A stretch of 64,000 nt of DNA from PALSA-270 sp963770915 (GTDB lineage: Bacteria; Acidobacteriota; Terriglobia; Terriglobales; Acidobacteriaceae). The translations under genes and the position numbers were made by a program. Shown here one piece after another: positions 1 through 7,784 of this stretch; positions within the stretch are counted from its first letter, which is position 1, and every line of letters begins with the position of its first letter. Location of the stretch: the NCBI GenBank assembly GCA_963770915.1, contig CAVYRG010000001.1:3410001-3474000 (forward strand). Reading direction: 5' to 3'. The notes below the pieces were generated by a model. That model did not search any database and had not been told where the DNA came from. It saw only the letters and a program-made list of their open reading frames with translations.

Positions 1-623
1 TGCAACGCAGTAATCAGGACCTGGAGGATCGCGTACAGCAAGCCCCAACTCTGAAAGATCATCAAATTTACAAAATAGGTCCGCGCGAGCTGTCCCATCG
101 CTCGGCTAGGCCAAAGAGCCAGCACGAGGGGCCCAGCCAGGTAGAGGATGGATCCGTATAAGGCGTAAGCAAGCGTGAATAACGTGTAGCTGACTGGCAG
201 GATGACCAGCCCGACGAGTATCAGGAGAACATCGAGAAGTCCCGAGATAGCTCCCGTGACAAGCGTCCAAAAGCTGGATAGCCCCTGCTGACCGACATAA
301 GCACTGAGGGCGTTCAGCCAATTCTGAATCACGTCACCGATTCCATTCGTGTTGTAGATGAAATCGGCCACGCTGTTGAACATCGCGTTCACGGAGCGAA
401 AGGCCTGCTGATAATTGAGAAACACAATGCCGAGAACCAGATACTTGATCCCCGCAATCCCAAGCGCCCGTACATCGCCTCCGTTGCTGTATGCCTCATA
501 CACGGCGTAAAGCAAACTCAGGATCAGGATTACTCCCGCCAATTGCAGCACCGGCCCGGTCACGTTCTGGTCGATTCCGTTCAACGCCGTTTGAAGAACC
601 TGCTCGAAATAAAAACTAGGCAT
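1..623 (-). CDS. VirB6/TrbL-like type IV secretion inner-membrane protein (partial)
   Basis: The frame opens at the ATG at 623 on the minus strand (MPSFYFEQVL...) and reads without a stop to the left edge, so about 207 N-terminal residues are present and the C-terminus is missing. It has several long hydrophobic stretches, including one near residues 28-45 and others around 120-150 and 155-175. This polytopic pattern, directly downstream of two VirB5-like genes, fits the VirB6/TrbL family, whose members form the inner-membrane channel part of conjugation-type secretion systems. The name rests on topology and gene order more than on a diagnostic motif. It could instead be another polytopic member of the cluster. 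Confidence 0.65.
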   Translation of the reverse strand, partial: MPSFYFEQVLQTALNGIDQNVTGPVLQLAGVILILSLLYAVYEAYSNGGDVRALGIAGIKYLVLGIVFLNYQQAFRSVNAMFNSVADFIYNTNGIGDVIQNWLNALSAYVGQQGLSSFWTLVTGAISGLLDVLLILVGLVILPVSYTLFTLAYALYGSILYLAGPLVLALWPSRAMGQLARTYFVNLMIFQSWGLLYAILQVLITAL

Positions 624-642
624 AAAACTCACTCCCGCATTC

Positions 643-1458
643 TCAGTTGTGCTGCAGCAGGTTCATCAATTGCTGGCGAAGGTTGGCCGTGTTGGTCGCG
701 CCCATCTTGATGTCTGCGCTTGAATTCGCAAGATCAATCGCCCTCAGTCGCATCAAATCAGCGGTCGCCGCCTGTGTATATGCATTGGCCCGTACCAGCC
801 ACGCGTCGGCTTGTGCCTCTATGATTGCGGCGCTTCCGGGTGCGGCATTCTGGATGCTCTGATTGATCTGACTCGCGGCCTGAAGTTCAAGATCTGAGAG
901 GGCATCAATCTCAATCGCTCGTTTCATTGCGGCCTGAGCAGCCGCATCGGTCATGTCGACCATGTCGCGTACCTGCTGCGATGCATCAGTCGTTGCTGGA
1001 ACCGAGCCATAAAGTGCCGTGTAGTTAGCGGAGGTCTGCCCGATCAGGTTTGCATTCCGCGACAGAAGATTTGTCTCCAACTGCTGGGCGTTTGGCAGAG
1101 TCGCGCTGTTGACTTGGATGTTCGTCAAGGTCTGGATCTGGTTGAAGATGCCTTGCAAGCTCCCGACGAGCGAGCGTGCCTGGTTGATCAGGTTTTGCGG
1201 CCAGACGACGTTTTGTTCGAACTGCTGAATGCTTTGGTCGATTCCGAGAATTTGGTTGAGCCCACCGCCAATGACACTCTGCAAGGCGCTTGAAATACTC
1301 GACAGGCCCGCGGCGAGAATCGCGCAGCAAGGGCTGAACTGGCCTTCCGCCGGCCATGGCGCCGCGATGGTCAAAATGAGGCTTAACAGGATCACGCGAA
1401 GCTTGTGACCCTTGATCCAAGAAGCGCCTTTCCTAAAGAGTTCTCGGGCTGGTCTCAT
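643..1458 (-). CDS. VirB5/TrbJ-like secreted protein, copy 2
   Basis: 271 residues. The start at 1458 is supported by AGGAGG five bases upstream of the ATG. A basic N-terminus and a hydrophobic segment (about residues 20-38) end at APWPAEGQ, a plausible signal peptide. The rest is helix-forming and rich in Gln, Asn and Ala, with a QNLINQARS segment like that of the neighbouring gene. It shares with the gene at 1475-2311 the same layout, a TDASQ..RDM.DM motif, a DLELQAA motif and an identical C-terminal MNLLQHN. The two are therefore tandem paralogues. VirB5/TrbJ proteins are periplasmic or pilus-tip components; that role is inferred from family features and position between VirB4 and VirB6. 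Confidence 0.7.
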   Translation of the reverse strand: MRPARELFRKGASWIKGHKLRVILLSLILTIAAPWPAEGQFSPCCAILAAGLSSISSALQSVIGGGLNQILGIDQSIQQFEQNVVWPQNLINQARSLVGSLQGIFNQIQTLTNIQVNSATLPNAQQLETNLLSRNANLIGQTSANYTALYGSVPATTDASQQVRDMVDMTDAAAQAAMKRAIEIDALSDLELQAASQINQSIQNAAPGSAAIIEAQADAWLVRANAYTQAATADLMRLRAIDLANSSADIKMGATNTANLRQQLMNLLQHN

Positions 1459-1474
1459 ACCATCCTCCTGAGCA

Positions 1475-2311
1475 TCAGTTGTGCTGAAGAAGGTTCATAA
1501 TTACGTCACGCAATTGGGTGCTAAATGCCGCCCCGCGCTTGCGGAATCCGTTCTGGTGTGCGATGTGTGCGGCCTCCTGGCGCAATTCGGCCGCCAGCAT
1601 CTTTTGAGTCAACGCCTGACTCCGGATGCTAGAGGCGACCGCGCTTGCGGTGAGAAACGGGGCGGATCCCGGCGCGGCTTGGCTGGCGGAAGTTTCGATG
1701 GAATCGGCCGCCTGGAGTTCAAGGTCTGTCGCAGAATCCGATACTTTGAGCGTCTTCAGACTGTCGAGTGTCAGGGCATCATCCATATCGGACATGTCAC
1801 GATCCGACTGGCTTGCATCTGTCGACAAAGGAGTCGCTCCATAGGTGCTGCCAAAGGCTTGGGTGAGTGCGTTAAAGTTGTTCACCTGATGGTCGCGGAT
1901 TGCGTTTTCGAGCGACTGTGGCGTGGCTAATGTGGCGCTGTGCAGGTCAATGTTGAGAATGCTCGCCATCAACGTGCGGTATTGGTTAATCATCTGAACG
2001 ATTTGGGCCTTGGCCTGGTTGATCAACTGCACCGGCCAGATCAGGTTTTGGTACAAGCTGTTGATTGCGGCCCTCGTAGTGTTGATCGCATTCAGCGCGG
2101 TCTGTATCGCGCCATTGATCACATTCAGCACTGCTTGAATGGCCTGGATGATTCCGGCCTGCGCCTCGGCGGGAGGTGGAGCGACTAGCAGAGTTGAAAC
2201 AAGAACTCCGGCCACGGTGACGGCGACGATCCGGCGGCGAGTTTTTGCAGCCAGCATCAGCCATCCCAAAGCAGAAGTAAAAAGCGCGAAACTGAAGTAG
2301 TGCATCTTCAT
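1475..2311 (-). CDS. VirB5/TrbJ-like secreted protein, copy 1
   Basis: 278 residues. The start codon overlaps the stop of the VirB4 gene (ATGA), indicating translational coupling. The N-terminus has two hydrophobic stretches ending near APPPAEAQA, which looks like an export signal. A long helical region follows with the WPVQLINQAKAQIVQMINQY segment typical of TrbJ-like proteins, then TDASQSDRDMSDMDD and DLELQAA, ending in MNLLQHN like its downstream paralogue. The order VirB4-VirB5-VirB5-VirB6 matches Trb/VirB operons. A role as a periplasmic or pilus-associated subunit is inferred. Confidence 0.7.
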   Translation of the reverse strand: MKMHYFSFALFTSALGWLMLAAKTRRRIVAVTVAGVLVSTLLVAPPPAEAQAGIIQAIQAVLNVINGAIQTALNAINTTRAAINSLYQNLIWPVQLINQAKAQIVQMINQYRTLMASILNIDLHSATLATPQSLENAIRDHQVNNFNALTQAFGSTYGATPLSTDASQSDRDMSDMDDALTLDSLKTLKVSDSATDLELQAADSIETSASQAAPGSAPFLTASAVASSIRSQALTQKMLAAELRQEAAHIAHQNGFRKRGAAFSTQLRDVIMNLLQHN

Positions 2312-5007
2312 GACCTCTCAATCGTTCTAATTTCGGTGGCTACCGGTCTCATCGAGTGTTCCGCCCGTGTGATTGCCGAGGCTGCCACTGCGCCTGACAA
2401 CTCCTCTGGAAGCGGAGCAATTTCTGCCAGACCTTGCGGAAATTTCTTGGCGAGTTCTTGATATCGTTCAAGCAAAGGACGAGCACCCTGTTCCGAGAGA
2501 AACCATGTGCGATACTTCCGCTCACGGGGAAAGGTCGTGCAGATCCAGTAAGACAGTGGCGTTGGAACAATGCGGATGGTTTGCGTAGTCTCGGCCTTTT
2601 CCCCTATAACCAGTAGCACTTCGGCGCTTCGGCCTTTTCGCGGCGCGCCAAATTCCTTCACTTGGCCCAGCGCAACTGGATTTAAGTAGAGGTGGTTGAC
2701 GAGGGCGCTGACATTTCCTGGCTGCTGGCCAATAATCTTCGCGCTGGCGTTTTTGAGGATGCCTGGACCGTGCAATCGAGGTTGAGATTCTGTTCCGACG
2801 AAGTCCTCGACAGTCTGGCTGATCCCCCAAACACTCGAGTTCCGTTTTCGAGCGGTGCGGAACAGTTGCACGACCTCGGGGGCCAGTGCTGGCGAGTCGA
2901 GCAAAAACCAGCATTCGTCAAGCACCGTAATGCTTGGTTGCGCCGTCTTTCCTGTGGCCCGCGCGGCCATCGCCGTTGCGATCAACATGCTCATCGCGGT
3001 TTCCAGGCGCGGGTCCGAACTCAGACCTTCGACATTGAAAAACAACCAATCGCTGTCCAGGCGCATGGTGGTTTGGCGGTCAAACAGATTGGCGTAGATG
3101 CCGCTTTCTCCTGTCCATGAGCGGAGCTTGATCGCGGCAAGATGAGCTTCATCCATGGTGCGCTGCATCTTCTCTGCGTCCCGCCAGTTGGCAAGCTCCT
3201 CGCGCAGGTCATTGAAGGTGGGAATCGGGTTCGAGTAACGAATCGCGCAGCGCTTATAGACACGCGGGATCGCGTCAGCAAGAACGTTATCCAGCAATGC
3301 CGTGTCCGCTCCTGGACTCTCCCCGATCATGTGCCGCGTGAGGTTCTTCAGGAATGCTGTTTTTTCATTGCTGGGTACGGTCTCTCCGGTGGGCAAGTCC
3401 CAGGGGTTGAGTGTTTCCCGTCCATCAAGATCCACGTTGATGACGCGTCCTCCCATCAAATCCACCAGAGGCTCGTATGAATCGCCTCTTTCAAGAATCG
3501 AGATCAAGGGTTTAGCTCGCGCCATCATGAGAAGGAAGCTCTGCGTCATGAAGGTCTTGCCACCCCCGCTCTTTGCCATGATGAGCTGATTGGCATCGCC
3601 TAGTGCCGAATCGAAAGGCGAAAAGGGTACCAGTTGGCGATACGGAGTCTCAAACAACATCAATGGAGAGTTCCGTGTTCCTTTCCATGGCATCTCCACC
3701 GGCAACAGATCAGCCGCATGAAGTGTCAGCACATCTTGCTCGCGTTTGTTGGCCTCCCCCTGGCCCGGCAAGCTGGAAAAGAAGAACCGCTTCTGCGCCA
3801 ACGTCTCTGCGATGCCGCGGGCACCGTTCATCCGTGTAATCGCATGCAGGACTCTCTGGCGGCGATCGGCGAGAATTCGCTCGGCCTGCTCCGCTTCCAT
3901 TCGGTTGCGAGCAGGGCGGGAGGTACGGACGGCAATGGTCAGGCTCATCTGGCAGGACTTGAGGGAACTCGAAATCAGATCCTGTAAGACCTTGATCAGT
4001 TGATGCTCAGCGACCTGGGCATCTACGTTCAGCCGGAAGCCGCCATGCATGTCCTTTTGTGCGGCGGTCATTTTGCGCAGCCGGCTCTTATACTGCTTGA
4101 CTGCTCTCGCTTGGTCCGGAAGGACGACCTCCGCGTTGATCACGAGTGGAAAATCGAGCACGACCAGCTCGCGCAATACTCCAGGAAACGTAGCGTCCGG
4201 CAAGTCTTTCAAGGTCACAAAGGAATGAAGCAGGCCGCCGACTTTCATGTACTCGTCGAGTTCATCCTCGATATTCACGTTGGCAATCTGGCTACGTGCG
4301 CTTTGGTAGAAGGCCGAGTCTTCAGAGCGCCGATAAGGGACAGAATCGTTCCCTAGAGGGTGGAGCGCTCTCTTGACCTCAAAGAACAGATCGTTCCCCG
4401 ACATGCGGGCGATCTTCATGCCGGTCGATTGCAGCGTTGCCTCCACACCGGACATCAGGCTTCGAAACTCCGCCAGGAGATCCTCGTGCTCACGGCGGCT
4501 GCGCTCGATGCATTTCATTGCGGAGACGCTGAAGCTGCTGCTTCGCATCTTCTTCTTCCACTCAAGATCGGGGGTCTGATGATGAATTCTTGGGTCCCAG
4601 GCAAAATAGAAATGGAGGAAGTGGCGCAGGTAGTAGCCGTCAGAGTCCCTTTTCGTCCACAGCTGAGTTTGTTCGCGGTCCAGCGCTGCTAGAACGGAGC
4701 TTGCGTTACGCTGCTCGCGGTTGTAGCGGGCAATAAGGTCTCCCGTCCCCTCCGTGATCTCGAAGCGCACCTGCATTCGCATAGAGCGTTCGGGTAGGGA
4801 GCGCACTAGGGCCTCAAGCGAAAGCTTTGTGCGGTTGCGTTCCTCATCGCTTGCGTAGTACGAGTTGATTCCACTGACTGTGTATCCAGTCACAAACGAA
4901 CCGTTCAGCTCGACGAACAGGTCGTCGATGATGTCGCGAACCTTCAATTGCTCGCACAATGGAGGTTGCGCGAGTGATTTGGAATGTTGTTGGACTGTCA
5001 GCGGCAT
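2308..5007 (-). CDS. virB4: VirB4/TrbE-like type IV secretion ATPase
   Basis: 899 residues, within the normal range for VirB4/TrbE. The start has GAGGAAG upstream. The N-terminal half resembles the CagE/TrbE/VirB N-terminal domain. A P-loop, MAKSGGGKTFMTQS, lies near residue 475, and a Walker B strand, ITVLDECWFLL, near residue 690. The order and spacing are those of VirB4 ATPases, which energise substrate transfer and pilus biogenesis at the inner membrane. It follows the VirB3-like gene and overlaps the VirB5-like gene by four bases. No VirB11 or VirD4 gene lies in the window; they may be beyond the left edge. Confidence 0.93.
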   Translation of the reverse strand: MPLTVQQHSKSLAQPPLCEQLKVRDIIDDLFVELNGSFVTGYTVSGINSYYASDEERNRTKLSLEALVRSLPERSMRMQVRFEITEGTGDLIARYNREQRNASSVLAALDREQTQLWTKRDSDGYYLRHFLHFYFAWDPRIHHQTPDLEWKKKMRSSSFSVSAMKCIERSRREHEDLLAEFRSLMSGVEATLQSTGMKIARMSGNDLFFEVKRALHPLGNDSVPYRRSEDSAFYQSARSQIANVNIEDELDEYMKVGGLLHSFVTLKDLPDATFPGVLRELVVLDFPLVINAEVVLPDQARAVKQYKSRLRKMTAAQKDMHGGFRLNVDAQVAEHQLIKVLQDLISSSLKSCQMSLTIAVRTSRPARNRMEAEQAERILADRRQRVLHAITRMNGARGIAETLAQKRFFFSSLPGQGEANKREQDVLTLHAADLLPVEMPWKGTRNSPLMLFETPYRQLVPFSPFDSALGDANQLIMAKSGGGKTFMTQSFLLMMARAKPLISILERGDSYEPLVDLMGGRVINVDLDGRETLNPWDLPTGETVPSNEKTAFLKNLTRHMIGESPGADTALLDNVLADAIPRVYKRCAIRYSNPIPTFNDLREELANWRDAEKMQRTMDEAHLAAIKLRSWTGESGIYANLFDRQTTMRLDSDWLFFNVEGLSSDPRLETAMSMLIATAMAARATGKTAQPSITVLDECWFLLDSPALAPEVVQLFRTARKRNSSVWGISQTVEDFVGTESQPRLHGPGILKNASAKIIGQQPGNVSALVNHLYLNPVALGQVKEFGAPRKGRSAEVLLVIGEKAETTQTIRIVPTPLSYWICTTFPRERKYRTWFLSEQGARPLLERYQELAKKFPQGLAEIAPLPEELSGAVAASAITRAEHSMRPVATEIRTIERS

Positions 5008-5019
5008 CGTTCTTCTTCC

Positions 5020-5349
5020 TCAATCTGAGATGTAGTCGCGCACCAGTTCACGGTCACGTTCCAGCGCCGAATAGACATGCGGTTTGGTGTGGAACGTTAC
5101 CCAGTCGAGGAGATACCCGCGTTGCTTGCCGTACTTGAACAACATCAGAGCAGGCACACTGAGAATCGGAACGACGTATTGCAGCACCATGTTCATGGGC
5201 AAGCCGAGCATCTCCCGGTTAAGGAACCGGCCGAAGATGTTCATCACGACAGCGACCGCCAGAATGGCGAACAGATCCTCCGCTTCGAGGCCGAGAAAAG
5301 TCACCCTGGTGCGAAGGTTTCGATACACGGGTGTCACGTCCAGTGCCAT
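5020..5349 (-). CDS. VirB3/TrbD-like membrane protein
   Basis: 109 residues, with GGAGGA upstream of the start. It begins MALDVTPVYRNLRTRVTFLG and has two adjacent hydrophobic segments (about residues 25-42 and 53-70), followed by a basic and then acidic tail. Size, topology and position directly before VirB4 match VirB3/TrbD proteins, which partner VirB4 in the inner membrane. The family assignment is good; the exact role is inferred. Confidence 0.75.
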   Translation of the reverse strand: MALDVTPVYRNLRTRVTFLGLEAEDLFAILAVAVVMNIFGRFLNREMLGLPMNMVLQYVVPILSVPALMLFKYGKQRGYLLDWVTFHTKPHVYSALERDRELVRDYISD

Positions 5350-5365
5350 AGCGTGTGTCCTCCTT

Positions 5366-5833
5366 TCAGCGGACCCCGGCGGTTCCCTGGATCACGAAAA
5401 ACTCTGCGAGGCGAAGCAATCCAGACACCATCAGACACAGGCCGGCGGCAAGGAAATGCCGCATCCAGCTGCTTGTAGGATGGATGTAGGAGAACATCCC
5501 GATTCGCAGCGCTCCAATTGCGACTTGCGCTGCGGCGTACACAGGCAGGATCACGTTGCCGACCCAGTTGATTGTGGTCAGCAGTGCTAGCCAATAGACG
5601 TCCGGGTTATTCCACGCCCTCTGTGACGCAAACGTTTCGAAAGCGCGCGTCAGTCCGGAGACCATCAGGCAAGCAAGGGCTCCGTACATGCTGTGGGAAA
5701 ACTCCTGCCCTTTTGAAAACTGCAGGATTGCAGCAATGACGAACAACGCTGCAAGGGTTGGCATGATCACATTGCCTGCCCAGTTCGCCAAATGAAGAAT
5801 CCCGTTATCGAACGACATTTGCGAAAAGTTCAT
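5366..5833 (-). CDS. Membrane protein with two tandem VirB2-pilin-like units
   Basis: 155 residues. I chose the ATG at 5833, nine bases beyond the previous gene's stop, because upstream in-frame codons overlap that gene and look non-coding. The protein contains the same unit twice: NWAGNVIMPTLAALF then a helix ending LMVSGLTRAFE, and NWVGNVILPVYAAAQ then a helix ending LMVSGLLRLAEFF. The 119-residue pilin candidate at 6619 has the matching pattern NWIGNVIAPVGAGG then LLAISGVTRLIEFW. Both proteins also end in similar tails (IQGTAGVR, TNGTGGVT). I read this as a tandem duplication of a pilin-like domain. It has no obvious signal peptide. Function unknown. Confidence 0.65.
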   Translation of the reverse strand: MNFSQMSFDNGILHLANWAGNVIMPTLAALFVIAAILQFSKGQEFSHSMYGALACLMVSGLTRAFETFASQRAWNNPDVYWLALLTTINWVGNVILPVYAAAQVAIGALRIGMFSYIHPTSSWMRHFLAAGLCLMVSGLLRLAEFFVIQGTAGVR

Positions 5834-5841
5834 CTCAGTAC

Positions 5842-6513
5842 CTAAGACATCATCGTCACGACGAGTTGCCAGATTCCGGACACACACAAGAGAGCAAGTG
5901 CGATGGCGACTAGGCGCACGAATGGTTTCCGTGTTGCAAAGTTCCAGATCGCCCCAATCAGTGCGAGCACTGCAGCAACCGGCATAATCGTTCCCGCGAG
6001 ATGGTTCCAAAGGCTGTCAAGCACGTCGGCAGTCGCATACTGCGTTTGTGTGTTGTAGCCCTGGATCAGGGTGAAGGTCGTCTGAATGCCCAGCAAAAAC
6101 ATCGCAGCGACAATAGAAGTGAGCGGGGTCTCGCCGGTGGCCGTATCCAGGATGGCGCGCAGAACGAAGAATGCGGCGAGCGTGGGCACCAGCCGGCCCA
6201 CGATGAAATTGGTGACGAAGGAAGCTATATCGGCTTGAATGTTCGAGAGCCATGGCGTGCTGATTCCTCCACCCGGCAAGGGCAATGCAATCCCGAAGGA
6301 GGTAAACCAGGTCAAGAGCGGCTGCAGAGTCAGAAACACTACTGCCCAGAACATCCACTTGGTAAATTTGCCGCCAATCGCAAGCGCTGCCGTTCCGTCG
6401 TGTCGCAAGGCCATTCCTGCCAGCACCATCGACAGCAGAGCAGCCGATGGCGCCAGCAGGAGCAGCAGGGAAATGACGTCGTTCAGTAGCTGTGGTATGG
6501 GCATCGCTTTCAT
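5842..6513 (-). CDS. Polytopic membrane protein with a C-terminal pilin-like unit
   Basis: 223 residues from the ATG at 6513; a TTG start at 6588 would add 25 residues. About six hydrophobic segments are visible, beginning at LLNDVISLLLLLAPSAALL. The last about 60 residues (NHLAGTIMPVAAVLALIGAI, then a helix with LALLCVSGIWQLV) have the same spacing as the pilin-like units in the two neighbouring genes. It lies between the pilin candidate and the tandem-unit protein in one operon. It may be a second VirB6-like channel protein or an assembly factor. I do not recognise a named family. Confidence 0.6.
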   Translation of the reverse strand: MKAMPIPQLLNDVISLLLLLAPSAALLSMVLAGMALRHDGTAALAIGGKFTKWMFWAVVFLTLQPLLTWFTSFGIALPLPGGGISTPWLSNIQADIASFVTNFIVGRLVPTLAAFFVLRAILDTATGETPLTSIVAAMFLLGIQTTFTLIQGYNTQTQYATADVLDSLWNHLAGTIMPVAAVLALIGAIWNFATRKPFVRLVAIALALLCVSGIWQLVVTMMS

Positions 6514-6618
6514 CTCGTTTGTTACTTGCCACTGTGCGTTGTGGTTTTGATCGCAGCCATCAGCTTGTTCGAATTCAGGTTGCCTCAAGCTCCCGACATG
6601 TTCTGCCTTGGTGTTTCG

Positions 6619-6978
6619 TTAGGTCACACCACCGGTACCGTTCGTGATCCAGAACTCGATGAGTCGGGTCACACCGGAGATGGCCAGAAGAGCGGCCGCG
6701 GCGAATAGCCAGCGTCCAAAACCTCGCCCTGTCAGCCAGGAGACAACGGCTCCCAGCACCGCACCGCCGGCTCCCACCGGGGCGATTACGTTTCCGATCC
6801 AGTTGATGAAGTTGAGAAAAGCACCCTCCGGTTGGGCGCCTGTCTGTCCCTGAACCGCCACGTTCGAAGCCGGAGCAGAGCCCAGGTTCTGGGCCCACGC
6901 GAATTGCGCGATCACCAGAAATGCAAGAGCGATCCACGCCCAGAGTTTTCTTTGCTGCATGCCGGGTTGGAATTTCAT
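6619..6978 (-). CDS. VirB2/TrbC-like pilin candidate
   Basis: 119 residues. AAAGGAGG precedes the ATG at 6978. A signal peptide is apparent: basic start, hydrophobic core WIALAFLVIAQ, and a cleavage-like AWAQ at about residue 30. Two hydrophobic helices follow (about residues 60-82 and 90-105) separated by a short basic loop, TGRGFGR. This is the architecture of VirB2/TrbC major pilins. A consensus-like promoter sits about 75 bases upstream. It heads the second half of the secretion cluster. Confidence rests on architecture and context. Confidence 0.7.
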   Translation of the reverse strand: MKFQPGMQQRKLWAWIALAFLVIAQFAWAQNLGSAPASNVAVQGQTGAQPEGAFLNFINWIGNVIAPVGAGGAVLGAVVSWLTGRGFGRWLFAAAALLAISGVTRLIEFWITNGTGGVT

Positions 6979-7415
6979 CGGCTGTGTCCTCCTTTCTGCT
7001 CGTCGCCTCGAATGCGTTTGTGAACTGATTCGAAAAACGATCGACGCGCGTGGAAGTTAGGGCCGAAAGGAATTTCTGTCAAACGACGGCAAACGGAATA
7101 GTCAGAACGACAAAAACGAGCAGAGCAGGGGCGTGCGTTGCTCGTGTGATGCTGGCTGGTTGAAGTGAAGACGATATGCTATCGAGATGACTGCGAACGC
7201 ACGGCTCTGTGAGATGGTGGTCTGCTTGCCAACCAACGAAGGACGATTCGGAACGGCGATAGACAGACTCTCAGCCAAAGGCCTATGACTCTGCCCACAG
7301 CATCCGCACCGAAATAGTCGAGCCAGTCCGCCCAGTACTGCATAAAAAAACAACTACCTATATGCCCACTCTAGCTCACTTCAGTGTTGGATGGTAGAAA
7401 ACTCAGGAGAGACGC
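6979..7415. other. Non-coding gap inside the secretion cluster
   Basis: 437 bases with no gene I can support. It separates the 7416-11770 block from the pilin-to-VirB6 block. A minus-strand promoter (7054-7082) is the only clear element. A minus-strand frame at 7102-7353 lacks a recognisable domain or good ribosome site and I left it out. Confidence 0.6.
7054..7082 (-). promoter_or_regulatory. Sigma-70-like promoter for the pilin operon
   Basis: On the minus strand TTGACA (7077-7082) is followed after exactly 17 bases by TAACTT (7054-7059). The -35 is a perfect match and the -10 a weak one. It points at the pilin gene starting at 6978, so the downstream block from pilin to VirB6 may be transcribed separately from the VirB9/B10 block. 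Confidence 0.5.
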
Positions 7416-7769
7416 CTAGTGAATCGCGAGATCTTCGGATTCGACTTGAATCGTGAGCAAATCAATCCCTTTTAACCTCAGTATTGCTCGCTTCTGGGCG
7501 ATGAACAATTCGTCGTATGGTGTTTCTAATGTCGCTTGCAGGCCCTTTAGGCACAGTTCCAGTTTCGTAAGTTCCTCTTCGAAATCTGCGGAAACGTAGC
7601 ACCCGCGATGGATTGAAACGAAACAGTTTCCGGTATCGTCCAAATTGAGATAAGTGCGGCTGATTCCGTGTTTGTAGAGGTTGATCCCATTGACACGGCC
7701 CATGTACATGAAGCCGGTGCAACGTGCCTTACCTAGCCTGTCTTCGAGCGGTTTCCAATTGGGTTCCAC
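7416..7769 (-). CDS. Hypothetical protein in the secretion cluster
   Basis: 117 residues, starting 16 bases after the VirB10-like gene with a GAGGAAGGGACGG stretch upstream. There is no signal peptide or membrane segment. The sequence is mixed alpha/beta and contains CTGFMYMGRVNGINLYKH and TYLNLDDTGNCFVSIHRG. I do not recognise the family. Its close spacing and co-direction with VirB10 suggest co-expression. It is probably cytoplasmic. It could be an accessory or regulatory factor of the secretion system; no function can be assigned. Confidence 0.6.
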   Translation of the reverse strand: MEPNWKPLEDRLGKARCTGFMYMGRVNGINLYKHGISRTYLNLDDTGNCFVSIHRGCYVSADFEEELTKLELCLKGLQATLETPYDELFIAQKRAILRLKGIDLLTIQVESEDLAIH

Positions 7770-7784
7770 AGGTCCGTCCCTTCC

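Noticed and set aside
7102..7353. Minus-strand frame of 83 codons in the secretion-cluster gap
   Set aside because: No domain, no ribosome site, odd composition; it precedes the real promoter at 7054-7082 and is probably chance.
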